From positions 1 through 64,000 of the forward strand of contig NZ_JAFCKW010000001.1 of NCBI RefSeq assembly GCF_018129965.1: a stretch of 64,000 bases of DNA. Reading direction: 5' to 3'. Source of the stretch: Bradyrhizobium diazoefficiens. GTDB taxonomy: Bacteria > Pseudomonadota > Alphaproteobacteria > Rhizobiales > Xanthobacteraceae. A program made the translations under genes and the position numbers. The notes beneath the pieces are model-generated. The model was not told where the DNA came from and searched no databases. It saw nothing but the letters and a program-made list of their open reading frames with translations. Shown in pieces: positions 36,043-45,115 of the stretch (position 1 is the first letter of the stretch; each line of letters opens with the position of its first letter).

Positions 36043-37512
36043 ATGGCATTCAGTTTTCAGGATATGGTCGAGGAGGCGCGCCTGTCGGCCCGGGCCCTGC
36101 TCGACTATGGCGAACACTTCTTCAACCCGACGGTTCGGCTCGGCGTCACCGGCCTGTCGCGAGCCGGCAAGACCGTATTCATCACCGCGCTGATCCACGG
36201 GCTGACCCGCGGCGGCCGGTTTCCGGTGTTCGAGGCCTACAATTCGGGCCGGATTGCGCGCGCGCATCTGGCACCGCAGCCGGACGATGCGGTGCCGCGC
36301 TTTGCTTATGAGACCCATCTGCGCGCGCTGATCGAGGAGCGGCACTGGCCGAGTTCGACCGTGGACATCAGCGAGCTGCGCCTCGTCATCGACTACCAGC
36401 GCCCGAACGGCGCCGACCGCACGCTGACGCTCGACATCGTCGACTATCCCGGCGAGTGGCTGCTCGACCTGCCGCTGCTCCAGAAGAGTTTCGAGCAATG
36501 GTCCGCGGAGAGCCTGGCGCTGTCGCGCGAGGAACCCCGCGCGCAAATCGCCGCCGAATGGCATACGCACCTTGCAACGCTCAAGCCCGACGCGCGCGAG
36601 GACGAGCAGGCCACGCTCAGAGCAGCAAAGCTGTTCACCGATTATCTGCGCGCCTGCCGCGACGAGCGGTTCGCGATGAGCCTGCTTCCGCCCGGCCGCT
36701 TCCTGATGCCCGGCAATCTCGCGGGCTCGCCGGCACTGACCTTCGCGCCGCTCGACGTGCCGATCGATGGACAGGCGCCGGAGGGCTCGCTGTGGGCCAT
36801 GATGGTGCGCCGCTATGAGGCCTATAAGGACGTCGTGGTACGGCCGTTCTTCCGCGATCACTTTGCCCGGCTCGATCGCCAGATCGTGCTCGCGGATGCG
36901 CTTTCGGCCTTCAACGCGGGTCCCGAGGCGCTGCACGATCTCGAAGCCGCCCTCGCCGGCATTCTCGACTGCTTCAACATCGGCCGAAGCACGATCCTCT
37001 CCAGCCTGTTCCGGCCGCGCATCGATCGCATCCTGTTCGCGGCGACCAAGGCGGATCATCTGCATCATTCCAGCCACGACCGGCTCGAGGCCGTGCTGCG
37101 ACGCGCGGTCACCCGCGCCGTGGCGCGCGCGGAAGATACCGGCGCGGCGATCGACGTCGTCGCGCTCGCCGCCGTCCGCGCCACGCGCGAAGCGCTGGTC
37201 TCGCATGGCCGCGACAAATTGCCGTCGATCCTGGGAACGCCGGCCGCGGGCGAAAGCGCCGGCGGCAAGTTCTTCGACGGCAACACGGAGGTCGCGACCT
37301 TTCCAGGCGATCTGCCACTTGATCCCGAGCCGCTCTTCAACGGCACCGATGGGTTCCGCGGCCTGTCGACGGAGGCCGCCGAGAAGAGCGACTTCCGTTT
37401 CCTGCGCTTTCGCCCGCCAAGGCTCGACCGCAATGGCACCGACGAGCCGACGCTGCCTCACATCCGCCTCGACCGCGCCCTGCAGTTCCTGATCGGAGAC
37501 AGACTGTCATGA
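36043..37512 (+). CDS. ycjX: YcjX-like P-loop protein (DUF463)
   Basis: A protein of 489 residues. A Walker A motif GLSRAGKT spans residues 37-44, followed by YNSGRIARAHL, LDIVDYPGEWLLDLPLL (a DxxG-like switch) and ILFAATKADHLHH (a TKAD guanine-specificity-like motif). These are features of the YcjX/DUF463 family of dynamin-like or G-protein-like stress proteins. The next gene, ycjF, overlaps its stop by 4 bases, the usual partner arrangement in proteobacteria. Confidence 0.88.
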   Translation: MAFSFQDMVEEARLSARALLDYGEHFFNPTVRLGVTGLSRAGKTVFITALIHGLTRGGRFPVFEAYNSGRIARAHLAPQPDDAVPRFAYETHLRALIEERHWPSSTVDISELRLVIDYQRPNGADRTLTLDIVDYPGEWLLDLPLLQKSFEQWSAESLALSREEPRAQIAAEWHTHLATLKPDAREDEQATLRAAKLFTDYLRACRDERFAMSLLPPGRFLMPGNLAGSPALTFAPLDVPIDGQAPEGSLWAMMVRRYEAYKDVVVRPFFRDHFARLDRQIVLADALSAFNAGPEALHDLEAALAGILDCFNIGRSTILSSLFRPRIDRILFAATKADHLHHSSHDRLEAVLRRAVTRAVARAEDTGAAIDVVALAAVRATREALVSHGRDKLPSILGTPAAGESAGGKFFDGNTEVATFPGDLPLDPEPLFNGTDGFRGLSTEAAEKSDFRFLRFRPPRLDRNGTDEPTLPHIRLDRALQFLIGDRLS

Positions 37513-38531
37513 ACGACCGATCCCAGCCGCGGCGGCCGGCGACGTTCCGGCTCGACGATCCCGGCGTCGTCGTCACCGAGGCCGACGAGGCGGCGCGTCT
37601 CGGGCGCACCACGATCCAGATCACGCCTGAGCACGATCCCCAGGCGTTGCCGGTGCCGGTCGAAGCGAGCTTGCCGGCGCGCCGCGGCTTTCCCTGGGGC
37701 GCGCTGTTCTGGTCCGGGCTCGCCGGACTGACGCTGCTCGCCACGGGGCTCGGCGTGGTCCATCTGATCGAGGATCTGTTCGCACGCAGCGAAACGCTCG
37801 GCTTCGTCGGCGTTGCCTTTGCATTCGTGACAGCGCTTGCCCTCGCGGTGGTGACCGGGCGGGAGGCGCTCGGGCTCGCGCGCCTTGCGACGATCGAGAA
37901 GCTGCATGCGCGCGCGGCCGCGGTCCTGGCCAGCGACGACCGCAAGGAAAGCCGTGTCATCGTGCAGGACCTGCTCAAGCTCGCGCACCAGAATCCGCAG
38001 CTCGCGCGCGCCCGCGCCGCGCTGGAGAGCCATGCCGGCGAGATCATCGACGGCGCCGACATGATCCGGCTCGCCGAACGCGAGCTGATGTCGCCGCTGG
38101 ATGCGGAGGCGCGGCGGCTGGTGTCGTCGGCCGCGCAGAAGGTCTCGATCGTCACGGCGGTGAGCCCGCGCGCCGCGATCGACGTGATGTTCGTGCTCGT
38201 CGCCTCGCTGCGGCTGATCCGCCAGCTCGCTTTTCTCTATGGCGGCCGGCCCGGTGCGCTCGGCATGATCCGGCTGCTCCGCCACGTCATCGCCCATCTC
38301 GCCATCACCGGCGGCATGGCTGCGAGCGACAGCCTGGTGCAGCAGATGCTCGGCCACGGCATCGCGGCGAAACTCTCACAGCGCCTCGGCGAGGGAATTC
38401 TCAACGGGCTGTTGACGGCAAGGCTCGGACTGGCCGCGATCGACGTCACGAGGCCGCTGCCGTTCGCCGCACTGCCGCCGCCGAAGCTGTCGGATCTGGC
38501 GACGGATCTGTTGCGGAAGGAGGAGGAATAG
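37509..38531 (+). CDS. ycjF: YcjF-like membrane protein (DUF697/TIGR01620)
   Basis: A protein of 340 residues with two adjacent transmembrane helices at about 60-80 (WGALFWSGLAGLTLLATGLGV) and 95-112, and a further hydrophobic C-terminal region with KVSIVTAVSPRAAIDVMFVLVASLRLIRQ, GMAASDSLVQQMLGHGIAAKLSQRLGEG and LLTARLGLAAIDVTRPLPF, the DUF697 hallmark. The ATG at 37509 overlaps the ycjX stop (ATGA). The two probably form a membrane-linked complex. It is followed by a family B repeat. Confidence 0.88.
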   Translation: MNDRSQPRRPATFRLDDPGVVVTEADEAARLGRTTIQITPEHDPQALPVPVEASLPARRGFPWGALFWSGLAGLTLLATGLGVVHLIEDLFARSETLGFVGVAFAFVTALALAVVTGREALGLARLATIEKLHARAAAVLASDDRKESRVIVQDLLKLAHQNPQLARARAALESHAGEIIDGADMIRLAERELMSPLDAEARRLVSSAAQKVSIVTAVSPRAAIDVMFVLVASLRLIRQLAFLYGGRPGALGMIRLLRHVIAHLAITGGMAASDSLVQQMLGHGIAAKLSQRLGEGILNGLLTARLGLAAIDVTRPLPFAALPPPKLSDLATDLLRKEEE

Positions 38532-38538
38532 CCCTTTC

Positions 38539-38608
38539 ACCTCTCCCCGTGTGCAGGGAGAGTCCCCCTCACCCCAACCCTCTCCCCGCAGGCGGGGAGA
38601 GGGAGAGG
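38539..38608. repeat. family B repeat overlapping a gene end
   Basis: ACCTCTCCCCGTGTGCAGGGAGAG and then CCCTCTCCCCGCAGGCGGGGAGAGGG lie between the converging ycjF and glycosyltransferase genes. The second hairpin falls inside the last codons of the minus-strand glycosyltransferase and supplies its stop codon. Confidence 0.75.
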
Positions 38609-40143
38609 GCCAGCACCTTCCACCAGAACAGCGGCGAGTCCTTCGGCGGTGACAGTTCCGGGGTCCAGCCGGTAAGCTTTTCAATCACGTAGGTGTCTGT
38701 CAGAACGCCGCGCCAGCGGCGTTCGATCTCGCCCAGTTGCTCGCGCTTGGCGGGGATCGCGTCCCAGACCGGAGCACGATCTTCAGGCTCGCGGCCGACA
38801 TAGATGCCGGCGTGGCCCCTGATCCTGTCCATGCCGGGATCGCCAAAATCCTGGAAGCGGCCACGCTCGGTGATCTCGATCACGGGCACGCGGCCACGAA
38901 ACAGCCAGCGCATCATCGCATAGGTGCGGTAGTCCGTGGTCGCGATCCAGGTCGCGCCGGTCTCGTCGAGCGCGGCCTGCGCCCGCGCCGCGACCTGCTC
39001 GTAGCCGGCCTCGGCGCCGATCGGATCGATCTTGCCGAGAAGATTCCAGGGCGCGGCGACGTAATAGAGAAACACGATGACGACGAAGGCGATGCCCGTC
39101 ACGACCGCCGTCCTGAGCCAGAACAGGCTCGAGCGGATCAACCGCGCCGACCGGCCTTCACGCGACAGCATGACGAGGTTCGCCGCGGTGGCGGCGAAGC
39201 CGATCGGCCACATGAACATCGGCCAGGTGTCGCCGACACGCAGTGTCGTCGATTTCACAAGAAAATAGAGGAACGGCACCAGCACCGCGGTGGACAGCAG
39301 GATCGCGACCGGCTCGCCCGTGCGATAGCCGCGCCATGCCGTCGTCACCAGTGCGGTCAAGACCACCGGCAGCATCACGAAGCCGACGAGGCCGAACTGC
39401 AGGCCGATATAGTCGCCGACGGTGCGCAGCGAGATGCCGTAATTGGCGGTGGCGCGCACGCCCTGGAAACGGAACGAGGCCCAATCGTGCTGCGCGTTCC
39501 AGATCAGCACCGGCGAGAACACCGCGATGGCGACCAGCACGGCGAGATAGGGATACGGGCTGCGCAGCCAGCGCCAGCGCCACGCCGGCACCAGCAGGAA
39601 GGCGGCGACCGCCGGCGCGAACATGATCGCGGTGAATTTCGACAGCATCGACAGGCCCGCGAACAATCCGGCCGCCAGCCACCAGCGGCCATCGCCGCTC
39701 TGCGTCAGCCGCACCAGCGACCACATCATCGCCATCGCAAACGGGATCATGGCAATGTCGGGCGCGACCTTGGCCATCAGCAGGCCGTAATAGAGCGCGG
39801 CCTCCGGCATCAATACCGCGAACATCACCGAGCGCGCATCATGGGTGAGTCGGCGGACGATGTCGGCGAGCAGGAGCTGCGTCACCAGCATCGCGGCGAT
39901 GCCGGCGAAGCGAACGCCGAGCGGGGTATCGCCGAAGATCGCGGTACCGAGGCGGATGAACCAGGCAATCATGGGGGGATGATCGAGGAAGCTCAGCGCG
40001 CCCTCTTTCGACCAGGTCCAGTAATAGGCCTCGTCGGTGCGCAGCTCGATCGCGGAGGCGTACACGATACGGAGCAGTGTCATCGCGGCGATGACAAGCA
40101 CCGCCAAGAGGAGCGTACGGCGTGCGGTGCCGTTGCGGGGCAT
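38569..40143 (-). CDS. ArnT-like/GT39-type membrane glycosyltransferase
   Basis: A protein of 524 residues with about eleven hydrophobic segments. The first periplasmic loop carries ELRTDEAYYW with Asp37-Glu38, the acidic pair of the PMT/ArnT family. DHPPMIAWFIRLGTAIFG and LMPEAALYYGLLMAKVAPDIA follow. Such enzymes transfer a sugar from a polyprenyl-phosphate carrier to lipid A, protein or another envelope acceptor. The final residues (SPPAGRGLG) are encoded by a family B repeat, so the native C-terminus has probably been replaced or extended. The ATG at 40143 lacks a clear ribosome binding site. Confidence 0.85.
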   Translation of the reverse strand: MPRNGTARRTLLLAVLVIAAMTLLRIVYASAIELRTDEAYYWTWSKEGALSFLDHPPMIAWFIRLGTAIFGDTPLGVRFAGIAAMLVTQLLLADIVRRLTHDARSVMFAVLMPEAALYYGLLMAKVAPDIAMIPFAMAMMWSLVRLTQSGDGRWWLAAGLFAGLSMLSKFTAIMFAPAVAAFLLVPAWRWRWLRSPYPYLAVLVAIAVFSPVLIWNAQHDWASFRFQGVRATANYGISLRTVGDYIGLQFGLVGFVMLPVVLTALVTTAWRGYRTGEPVAILLSTAVLVPFLYFLVKSTTLRVGDTWPMFMWPIGFAATAANLVMLSREGRSARLIRSSLFWLRTAVVTGIAFVVIVFLYYVAAPWNLLGKIDPIGAEAGYEQVAARAQAALDETGATWIATTDYRTYAMMRWLFRGRVPVIEITERGRFQDFGDPGMDRIRGHAGIYVGREPEDRAPVWDAIPAKREQLGEIERRWRGVLTDTYVIEKLTGWTPELSPPKDSPLFWWKVLALSLSPPAGRGLG

Positions 40144-40485
40144 GGTGATGTCGGGAGCTATCGTCACGGCCGCGCTTTTCGCCAACCAGGGCGGGGGAGT
40201 CAATGCGGGGAGAAGGAGCAGCGGCGCATACCGGTGTCGTCCCGGGCCAGCGAAGCGCAGACCCGGGACCCATAGCCACAGGGAGAGGTTGTGGCGCGAG
40301 CCGGTCACTCCGAGTCGTCGCCAAACTCGTCCCTGGGGTTATGGATCCCGGATCTGCGCGCGCCTGAGGGCGCGCGTGTCCGGGATGACAGCGGGGTTGG
40401 CGCGCTTGTGGTCGCGCTGGCATTCGCCCCCGGGAATGAAACACCGGGCTGGCTGTTCTCGTTGATGACCTGATACAAGCAAATC
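40144..40485. repeat. gene-free stretch with family C repeat, copy 3
   Basis: Bases 40235-40390 are a family C repeat beginning TGTCGTCCCGGGCCAGCGAAG and ending GTCCGGGATGACA, with CCATAGCCACAGGGAGAGG, GTCGTCGCCAAACTCGTCCC and GGGGTTATGGATCC. The flanks must hold the divergent promoters of the glycosyltransferase and cyclase genes, but no clear boxes are visible. Confidence 0.7.
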
Positions 40486-42222
40486 ATGCCCACCATCATC
40501 ACCTCACGATTGTCCGAACTCCTCCGTGCGACCAGCCCTCGCCAGGTGCGGCTGGTCTGCGGGATCATTTTGTTCTGCTACGTGGTCAGCCATTTCCTCA
40601 ACCATGCGCTCGGCAATATCTCGGTCGACGCGATGGAGGTCGGCGTCACCTACCACGTCCGGTTCTGGCAGTTCCTGCCGGTTGCGATCGTGTTCTACAC
40701 GGCCGCGCTCACCCATATGGGTCTCGGCGTCTATGCGCTGTATCAGCGCCGGCAGTTCCGCTGGCGGACCATCGAGCCGCTCCAGCTCGTGCTGGGGCTG
40801 AGCATCCCGGCACTGGTGATGGCGCATGTGATCGGCGTGCGGCTCGGCCAGACGCTGTACGGGCACGAAAAGCTCTATCCGCAGGAGCTGTATCTGTTCT
40901 TCGTCGCTGCGCCCGGCCGGCTCTGGCTGATGACCACCCTGCTCCTGATTGCCTGGGTGCATGGCTGCATCGGCATCTATTTCTGGCTCCGCCTGAAGCC
41001 GTTCTACCTGCGCGCGGCGCCCTATCTGCTCGCGGCGGCCGTGCTGATTCCGACATTGGCGCTGCTCGGCATCTACCAGGGCGGCCGCAGCGTCGTGGCC
41101 GCGGTCGACGACGGGGAATGGCGCACGCATCACCTGACCCGCGGCCAGCTCGGCACGGCGGCGGAAGCCGAGACGCTCGACCGCATCACCGGCGGCCTCA
41201 CCGTCGGCTATCTCGGCCTGCTCGCCCTTGCGCTGGCGGCGCGCGGCGTACGCGCGTTGCGCGAACGCCGCCGCGGCATGATCATGCTGTCCTACGGCAA
41301 CGGCAAGACGGTGCGCGTGCCCAAGGGCCTCTCCGTGCTGGAAGCGAGCCTGCGCCACAATCTGCCGCATGCCAGCGTCTGCGGCGGCCGTGCCCGCTGC
41401 TCGACCTGCCGGATCCGCATCATCGGCGATCATGCCGCCCTGCCCACGCCGTCGCAGCGCGAGGCTTTCGTGCTCGCCCGCGTCGGCACCGCCGATCCCT
41501 CGATCCGACTCGCCTGCCAGCTGCGACCGGACTCCGACCTTTCCTTTTTTCAACTGTTCACTCCGCACGCCTTGTCGGCCAACACGCATGCCGCGGCACC
41601 CGCGCGAATCGGCCAGGAGCGCTACCTCGTCAGCCTGTTCGTCGACATGCGCGGCTCGACGCAGCTTGCGGAGAAACGGCTGCCGTTCGACACCGTCTTC
41701 ATCGTCAACCGTTTCCTCGGCGCGGTGTCGCAAGCCGTGATCGAGAATGGCGGCCAACCGAACCAGTTCGTCGGCGACGGCATGCTGGCGCTGTTCGGAC
41801 TCACAGCCGATCCGCAAACTGCATGCCGGCAAGCGCTGAAGGCGGCCAGCGGGATCGCCGCGAACATCGACGAATTGAACCAGTTGCTGGGCCATGACCT
41901 GCGCCAGCCGATCCGTTTCGGCATCGGCATTCACGGCGGCGAAGTCATCATCGGCGATATCGGCTATCGCGATCACGTCGTCTTCACCGCGCTCGGCGAT
42001 GCCGTCAACGTCGCCGCCCGCCTCCAGGACATGACCAAGACGCTGGCCTGCGAAGCGATCGTCTCGGAAGACGTCCGCCGCACCGCCGGCCTGGCCGACG
42101 ATTCGCTGCCGCAGCAGCAGGTCGCGATCCGCGGCCGAGGCGAGCCGATGGCCGTGCGCGTGGTGGCGGACACCAGGGTGCTGTCAAGGCTGGTCGATCG
42201 CGGCGCGAGCGTCGCGGCGTGA
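40486..42222 (+). CDS. cyaC: CyaC-like redox-sensing adenylate cyclase (di-heme membrane anchor, [2Fe-2S] domain, class III cyclase)
   Basis: A protein of 578 residues with three modules. The N-terminal 260 residues form about six transmembrane helices with repeated His residues (VSHFLNHALG with His36 and His40, TYHVRFW, LTHMGLG, MAHVIGVRLG, WVHGCIGIY), like the di-heme-b anchor of succinate:quinone oxidoreductases. Next comes a plant-type ferredoxin domain with Cys near 299, 305 and 308 (CGGRARCSTC) and a fourth in RLACQL. Last is a class III cyclase domain with FVDMRGSTQLAEKR, GDGMLALFGL and GDIGYRDHVVFTALGDAVNVAARLQ. Sinorhizobium meliloti CyaC has this composition and responds to the quinone redox state. 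It lies directly upstream of the sorAB genes. Confidence 0.88.
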   Translation: MPTIITSRLSELLRATSPRQVRLVCGIILFCYVVSHFLNHALGNISVDAMEVGVTYHVRFWQFLPVAIVFYTAALTHMGLGVYALYQRRQFRWRTIEPLQLVLGLSIPALVMAHVIGVRLGQTLYGHEKLYPQELYLFFVAAPGRLWLMTTLLLIAWVHGCIGIYFWLRLKPFYLRAAPYLLAAAVLIPTLALLGIYQGGRSVVAAVDDGEWRTHHLTRGQLGTAAEAETLDRITGGLTVGYLGLLALALAARGVRALRERRRGMIMLSYGNGKTVRVPKGLSVLEASLRHNLPHASVCGGRARCSTCRIRIIGDHAALPTPSQREAFVLARVGTADPSIRLACQLRPDSDLSFFQLFTPHALSANTHAAAPARIGQERYLVSLFVDMRGSTQLAEKRLPFDTVFIVNRFLGAVSQAVIENGGQPNQFVGDGMLALFGLTADPQTACRQALKAASGIAANIDELNQLLGHDLRQPIRFGIGIHGGEVIIGDIGYRDHVVFTALGDAVNVAARLQDMTKTLACEAIVSEDVRRTAGLADDSLPQQQVAIRGRGEPMAVRVVADTRVLSRLVDRGASVAA

Positions 42223-42448
42223 TCCTTCTTCACCTCTCCCCGTAAAAAATTGGGCGAGGGAGCAAACCACCGCTGCGGCTACAGCTCGCCTCAATCTCCG
42301 TTACAGACGTAACACCGGCTTGCTGCAACGCAGCGGCATGGGGCTGCTGCGAAAGCACGAATTGACTTCAACCAGCCCGTTGCGACAGATGAGCACGGGA
42401 TCGCGGTGATGACCGCGATCCAGTGAAAAGCTCCGGGAGGAGACCCGA

Positions 42449-43648
42449 ATGTTCGATCGACGCGACCTGCTCAAAGGAGCGGGGCTTGCCGCATTTGCGG
42501 CGACACTGAATTCCACCAAAGCGCTTGCGCTCGACACCGTCACGCTCCCGTTCGCCAATGGCGAGCGGCCGCTGGTGAAATATCCGCAGAAGAGGCCGAT
42601 GATCGGCCTGACCAGCCGCCCGCCGCAGCTCGAAACGCCGTTCGCGGTGTTCAACGACGGCCCGATCACTGCGAATAACGCGTTCTTCGTGCGCTATCAT
42701 CTCTCGGACATCCCCTACAATCTCGACCCCGACACGTTCGCGCTTCAAGTCAAGGGCAAGGTCGACAAGCCGCTGAAGCTGTCGCTGAAGGACATCAGGA
42801 AGATGAAGGCGACGGAGATCGTCGCCGTCAACCAGTGCTCCGGCAACAGCCGCGGCTTTTCCGAGCCGCGCGTCGCCGGCGGCCAGATCGCCAACGGCGC
42901 GATGGGCAATGCGCGCTGGCGCGGCGTGCCGCTCAAGGCCGTGCTCGAGATGGCAGGCGTGCAGAGCGGCGCCAGGCAGGTCACGTTCAACGGCATGGAC
43001 GGCCCGGTCAGCGACAAGACGCCGGACTTCGTCAAGGCGCTCGATCTCGATCACGCCACCGACGGCGAGGTTATGCTGGCCTATGGCATGAACGGCGAGG
43101 ATCTGCCGTTCCTGAACGGCTTCCCGCTGCGCCTGATCGTGCCCGGCTATTACGGCACCTACTGGGTCAAGCACCTCAACGAGATCACCGTCATCGACAA
43201 TGTCTATGACGGCTTCTGGATGAAGTCGGCCTATCGCATCCCCGACACGCCGAACAACGCGATCGAGCCCGGCACCGCTCCCAAGGCGACTATCCCGATC
43301 AACCGCTTCACCATCCGCTCGTTCATCACCAGTGTCCCCGACGGCGCGAGGCTGAAGGCGGGACGCACGACACTGCGCGGCATCGCCTTCGACGGCGGCA
43401 AGGGCATCAAGGACGTCTCGGTCTCCACCGACGGCGGCCAGACCTGGACCAGCGCCAGGCTCGGCAAGGATCTCGGCAAATACTCATTCCGCGAATGGAA
43501 GCTGCCGGTGAAACTTGCGGCAGGCACCTACGACCTCAAGGTCCGCGCTACCGGCAATGGCGGCGAGACGCAGCCGGATACGCCGCGCTGGAATCCCGCC
43601 GGTTATCTGCGCAATGTCGTCGAAACCGTCCGCGTTAGCGTGGCCTGA
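42449..43648 (+). CDS. sorA: sulfite dehydrogenase molybdopterin subunit SorA
   Basis: A periplasmic molybdenum enzyme of 399 residues that oxidises sulfite to sulfate. The N-terminus MFDRRDLLKGAGLAAFAATL is a Tat signal with RRDLLKG. The sulfite-oxidase fold follows: FFVRYHLSDIP, the Mo-ligating Cys130 in VNQCSGNSRGF, WRGVPLKAVLEMAG, and a C-terminal dimerisation domain with KGIKDVSVSTDGGQTWTSA. The next gene, 11 bases downstream, encodes a mono-haem cytochrome c, matching the SorAB pair. The ATG at 42449 has GGAGGAGA upstream. Confidence 0.9.
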   Translation: MFDRRDLLKGAGLAAFAATLNSTKALALDTVTLPFANGERPLVKYPQKRPMIGLTSRPPQLETPFAVFNDGPITANNAFFVRYHLSDIPYNLDPDTFALQVKGKVDKPLKLSLKDIRKMKATEIVAVNQCSGNSRGFSEPRVAGGQIANGAMGNARWRGVPLKAVLEMAGVQSGARQVTFNGMDGPVSDKTPDFVKALDLDHATDGEVMLAYGMNGEDLPFLNGFPLRLIVPGYYGTYWVKHLNEITVIDNVYDGFWMKSAYRIPDTPNNAIEPGTAPKATIPINRFTIRSFITSVPDGARLKAGRTTLRGIAFDGGKGIKDVSVSTDGGQTWTSARLGKDLGKYSFREWKLPVKLAAGTYDLKVRATGNGGETQPDTPRWNPAGYLRNVVETVRVSVA

Positions 43649-43659
43649 GGAGAATGATC

Positions 43660-43959
43660 ATGCAGCGCACCGTTCTCCTCGCCGCATTTGCGGCCGGCAT
43701 CAGTGCCGTGACCGCGGCACCCGTCAACTACAAGCTCCCCGACGAGGTCGCCGCCTTCAAGCCCGGCCCGAACCTCGACATCGTGCAGGGCAATTGCAGC
43801 GCCTGCCATTCGGCCGACTACATCGCCACGCAGCCGCCGATGAAGGACAAGAAGGGCTTTTGGCAGGCCGAGGTGACCAAGATGATCAAGGTCTATGGCG
43901 CCCCGATCGACGACGCCGATGTCGCCAAGATCGTCGATTATCTGGCCGCGACTTATTGA
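43660..43959 (+). CDS. sorB: sulfite dehydrogenase cytochrome c subunit SorB
   Basis: A 99-residue protein with a signal peptide (TVLLAAFAAGISAVTAAP). One c-type haem site, CSACH, sits in GNCSACHSADYI, with a C-terminal Met in TKMIKVYGAPID as likely sixth ligand. It accepts electrons from SorA and passes them towards the cytochrome c pool. AGGAG at 43648-43652 is 7 bases from the ATG at 43660; an ATG at 43654 is too close. Confidence 0.9.
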   Translation: MQRTVLLAAFAAGISAVTAAPVNYKLPDEVAAFKPGPNLDIVQGNCSACHSADYIATQPPMKDKKGFWQAEVTKMIKVYGAPIDDADVAKIVDYLAATY

Positions 43960-44167
43960 GGGACGGCGCGCGGCGCGCGTGCCGATTGACCGCGAAACGG
44001 GCAAAATCGGCAAAAACGCCGCGAAGTTGAGCGGAATTCGGCGAAAGGCCAATGTGGTTTGAGCTACCAAGCCCGCCACATTCCGCGTATCCTGTTAGGA
44101 CCGAACCGGCCGGTTGGCGGGGACTGGCGGTTCGAGATCTCGGAGGAAGACCCGCGGAGAAGACGTG

Positions 44168-44368
44168 ATGGCTAAAGGTACGGTCAAGTGGTTCAACCCG
44201 ACGAAGGGTTATGGGTTTATCCAGCCTGCGTCGGGCGGCAAGGATGTGTTCGTGCATATCTCGGCAGTACAGAAAGCCGGCCTGTCCTCGCTCAACGAAG
44301 GACAAACGGTGGAATACGAAGAGATCGCAAACCGGGGCAAGACCTCCGCAGAGAACCTCAAAGTATAA
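44168..44368 (+). CDS. cold-shock protein (CspA family)
   Basis: A protein of 66 residues forming one cold-shock domain with RNA-binding motifs RNP1 (KGYGFI) and RNP2 (DVFVHI) after [10 protein letters not shown]. It is an RNA chaperone in the cytosol. The 208-base gap after sorB would allow a long structured leader, as is common for csp genes, though no defined cold-box is visible. Hairpins follow the stop. Confidence 0.93.
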   Translation: MAKGTVKWFNPTKGYGFIQPASGGKDVFVHISAVQKAGLSSLNEGQTVEYEEIANRGKTSAENLKV

Positions 44369-44372
44369 GCCC

Positions 44373-44407
44373 GGCAGCCTTTGCTGCCTCCCGGGTTGAT
44401 CCGGGAG
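44373..44407 (+). terminator. hairpins after the cold-shock gene
   Basis: Two overlapping stem-loops: GGCAGC-CTTT-GCTGCC (44373-44388) and CTCCCGG-GTTGAT-CCGGGAG (44388-44407), starting just after the csp stop. The second is not followed by a T-run, so termination may be weak or factor dependent. Confidence 0.5.
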
Positions 44408-44538
44408 CGGGGCCAAGAAATTTTAGAAGACGGTCAGTGCATTCGACGACAGGCGTTGCGATTGCACGAGGATAGCTGTTTTGCCTTTGAAGATCGCAGG
44501 TAAAGCGCCACAGCAATGACAATCGCGACGGCATTTCG

Positions 44539-45033
44539 CTACTCTACCGGCAACGGTGCGTCGCGCTTGATCTCCTCCATCACCGCGTAGGTCCGCGTCT
44601 CGCGCACGCCCGGCATCGACAGCAGGGTCTCGCCGAGGAAGCGTCGATAGGCGGTCATATCCGCAAGCCGCGCCTTCACAAGATAGTCGAAGCCGCCTGC
44701 AACCATGTGACACTCCAGCACCTCGGGCGCGAGTTTCACCGCGCGTGCGAACCGCTCGAAATTGTCGGGCGTGGTCTTGTCGAGCAGCACCTCGACGAAG
44801 ACCAAGAGCCCCAGCCCAAGCCGGTGCGGATTGAGCCGCGCCCCGTAGCCTTCGACAAAACCCTCGCGCTGCAGGCGCTTCAGTCGCTCGCCGATCGAGG
44901 TCGGCGACAGGCCGATGCGCTCGGCGAGTTCGACATTGGCGATTCGCCCGTCCTGCTGCAGGATGGCGAGGATCTTCCGGTCAATTCGATCAAGATCCAT
45001 AGATACTGTGGTTTTTGATACGTTAGTCTTCAT
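44539..45033 (-). CDS. putR: Lrp/AsnC family regulator, probable PutR
   Basis: A protein of 164 residues. The N-terminal winged HTH (DRKILAILQQDGRIANVELAERIG, then LSPTSIGERLKRLQREG) is followed by a RAM ligand-binding domain (GLGLLVFVEVLLD, VLECHMVAGGFDYLVKARL). It is divergent from putA with an 82-base gap, the arrangement of PutR, the proline-responsive activator of putA in Agrobacterium and Rhodobacter. It probably binds that gap. The start is either the ATG at 45033 or one at 45000; neither has a good ribosome binding site. Confidence 0.82.
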   Translation of the reverse strand: MKTNVSKTTVSMDLDRIDRKILAILQQDGRIANVELAERIGLSPTSIGERLKRLQREGFVEGYGARLNPHRLGLGLLVFVEVLLDKTTPDNFERFARAVKLAPEVLECHMVAGGFDYLVKARLADMTAYRRFLGETLLSMPGVRETRTYAVMEEIKRDAPLPVE

Positions 45034-45115
45034 TTCCTAAGGCAAAATAGCTAATTTGTCTATCGAACCACGGTACCGTCGGCTTTATCCTGGATTTGCG
45101 CCACAGGACCCCGCC

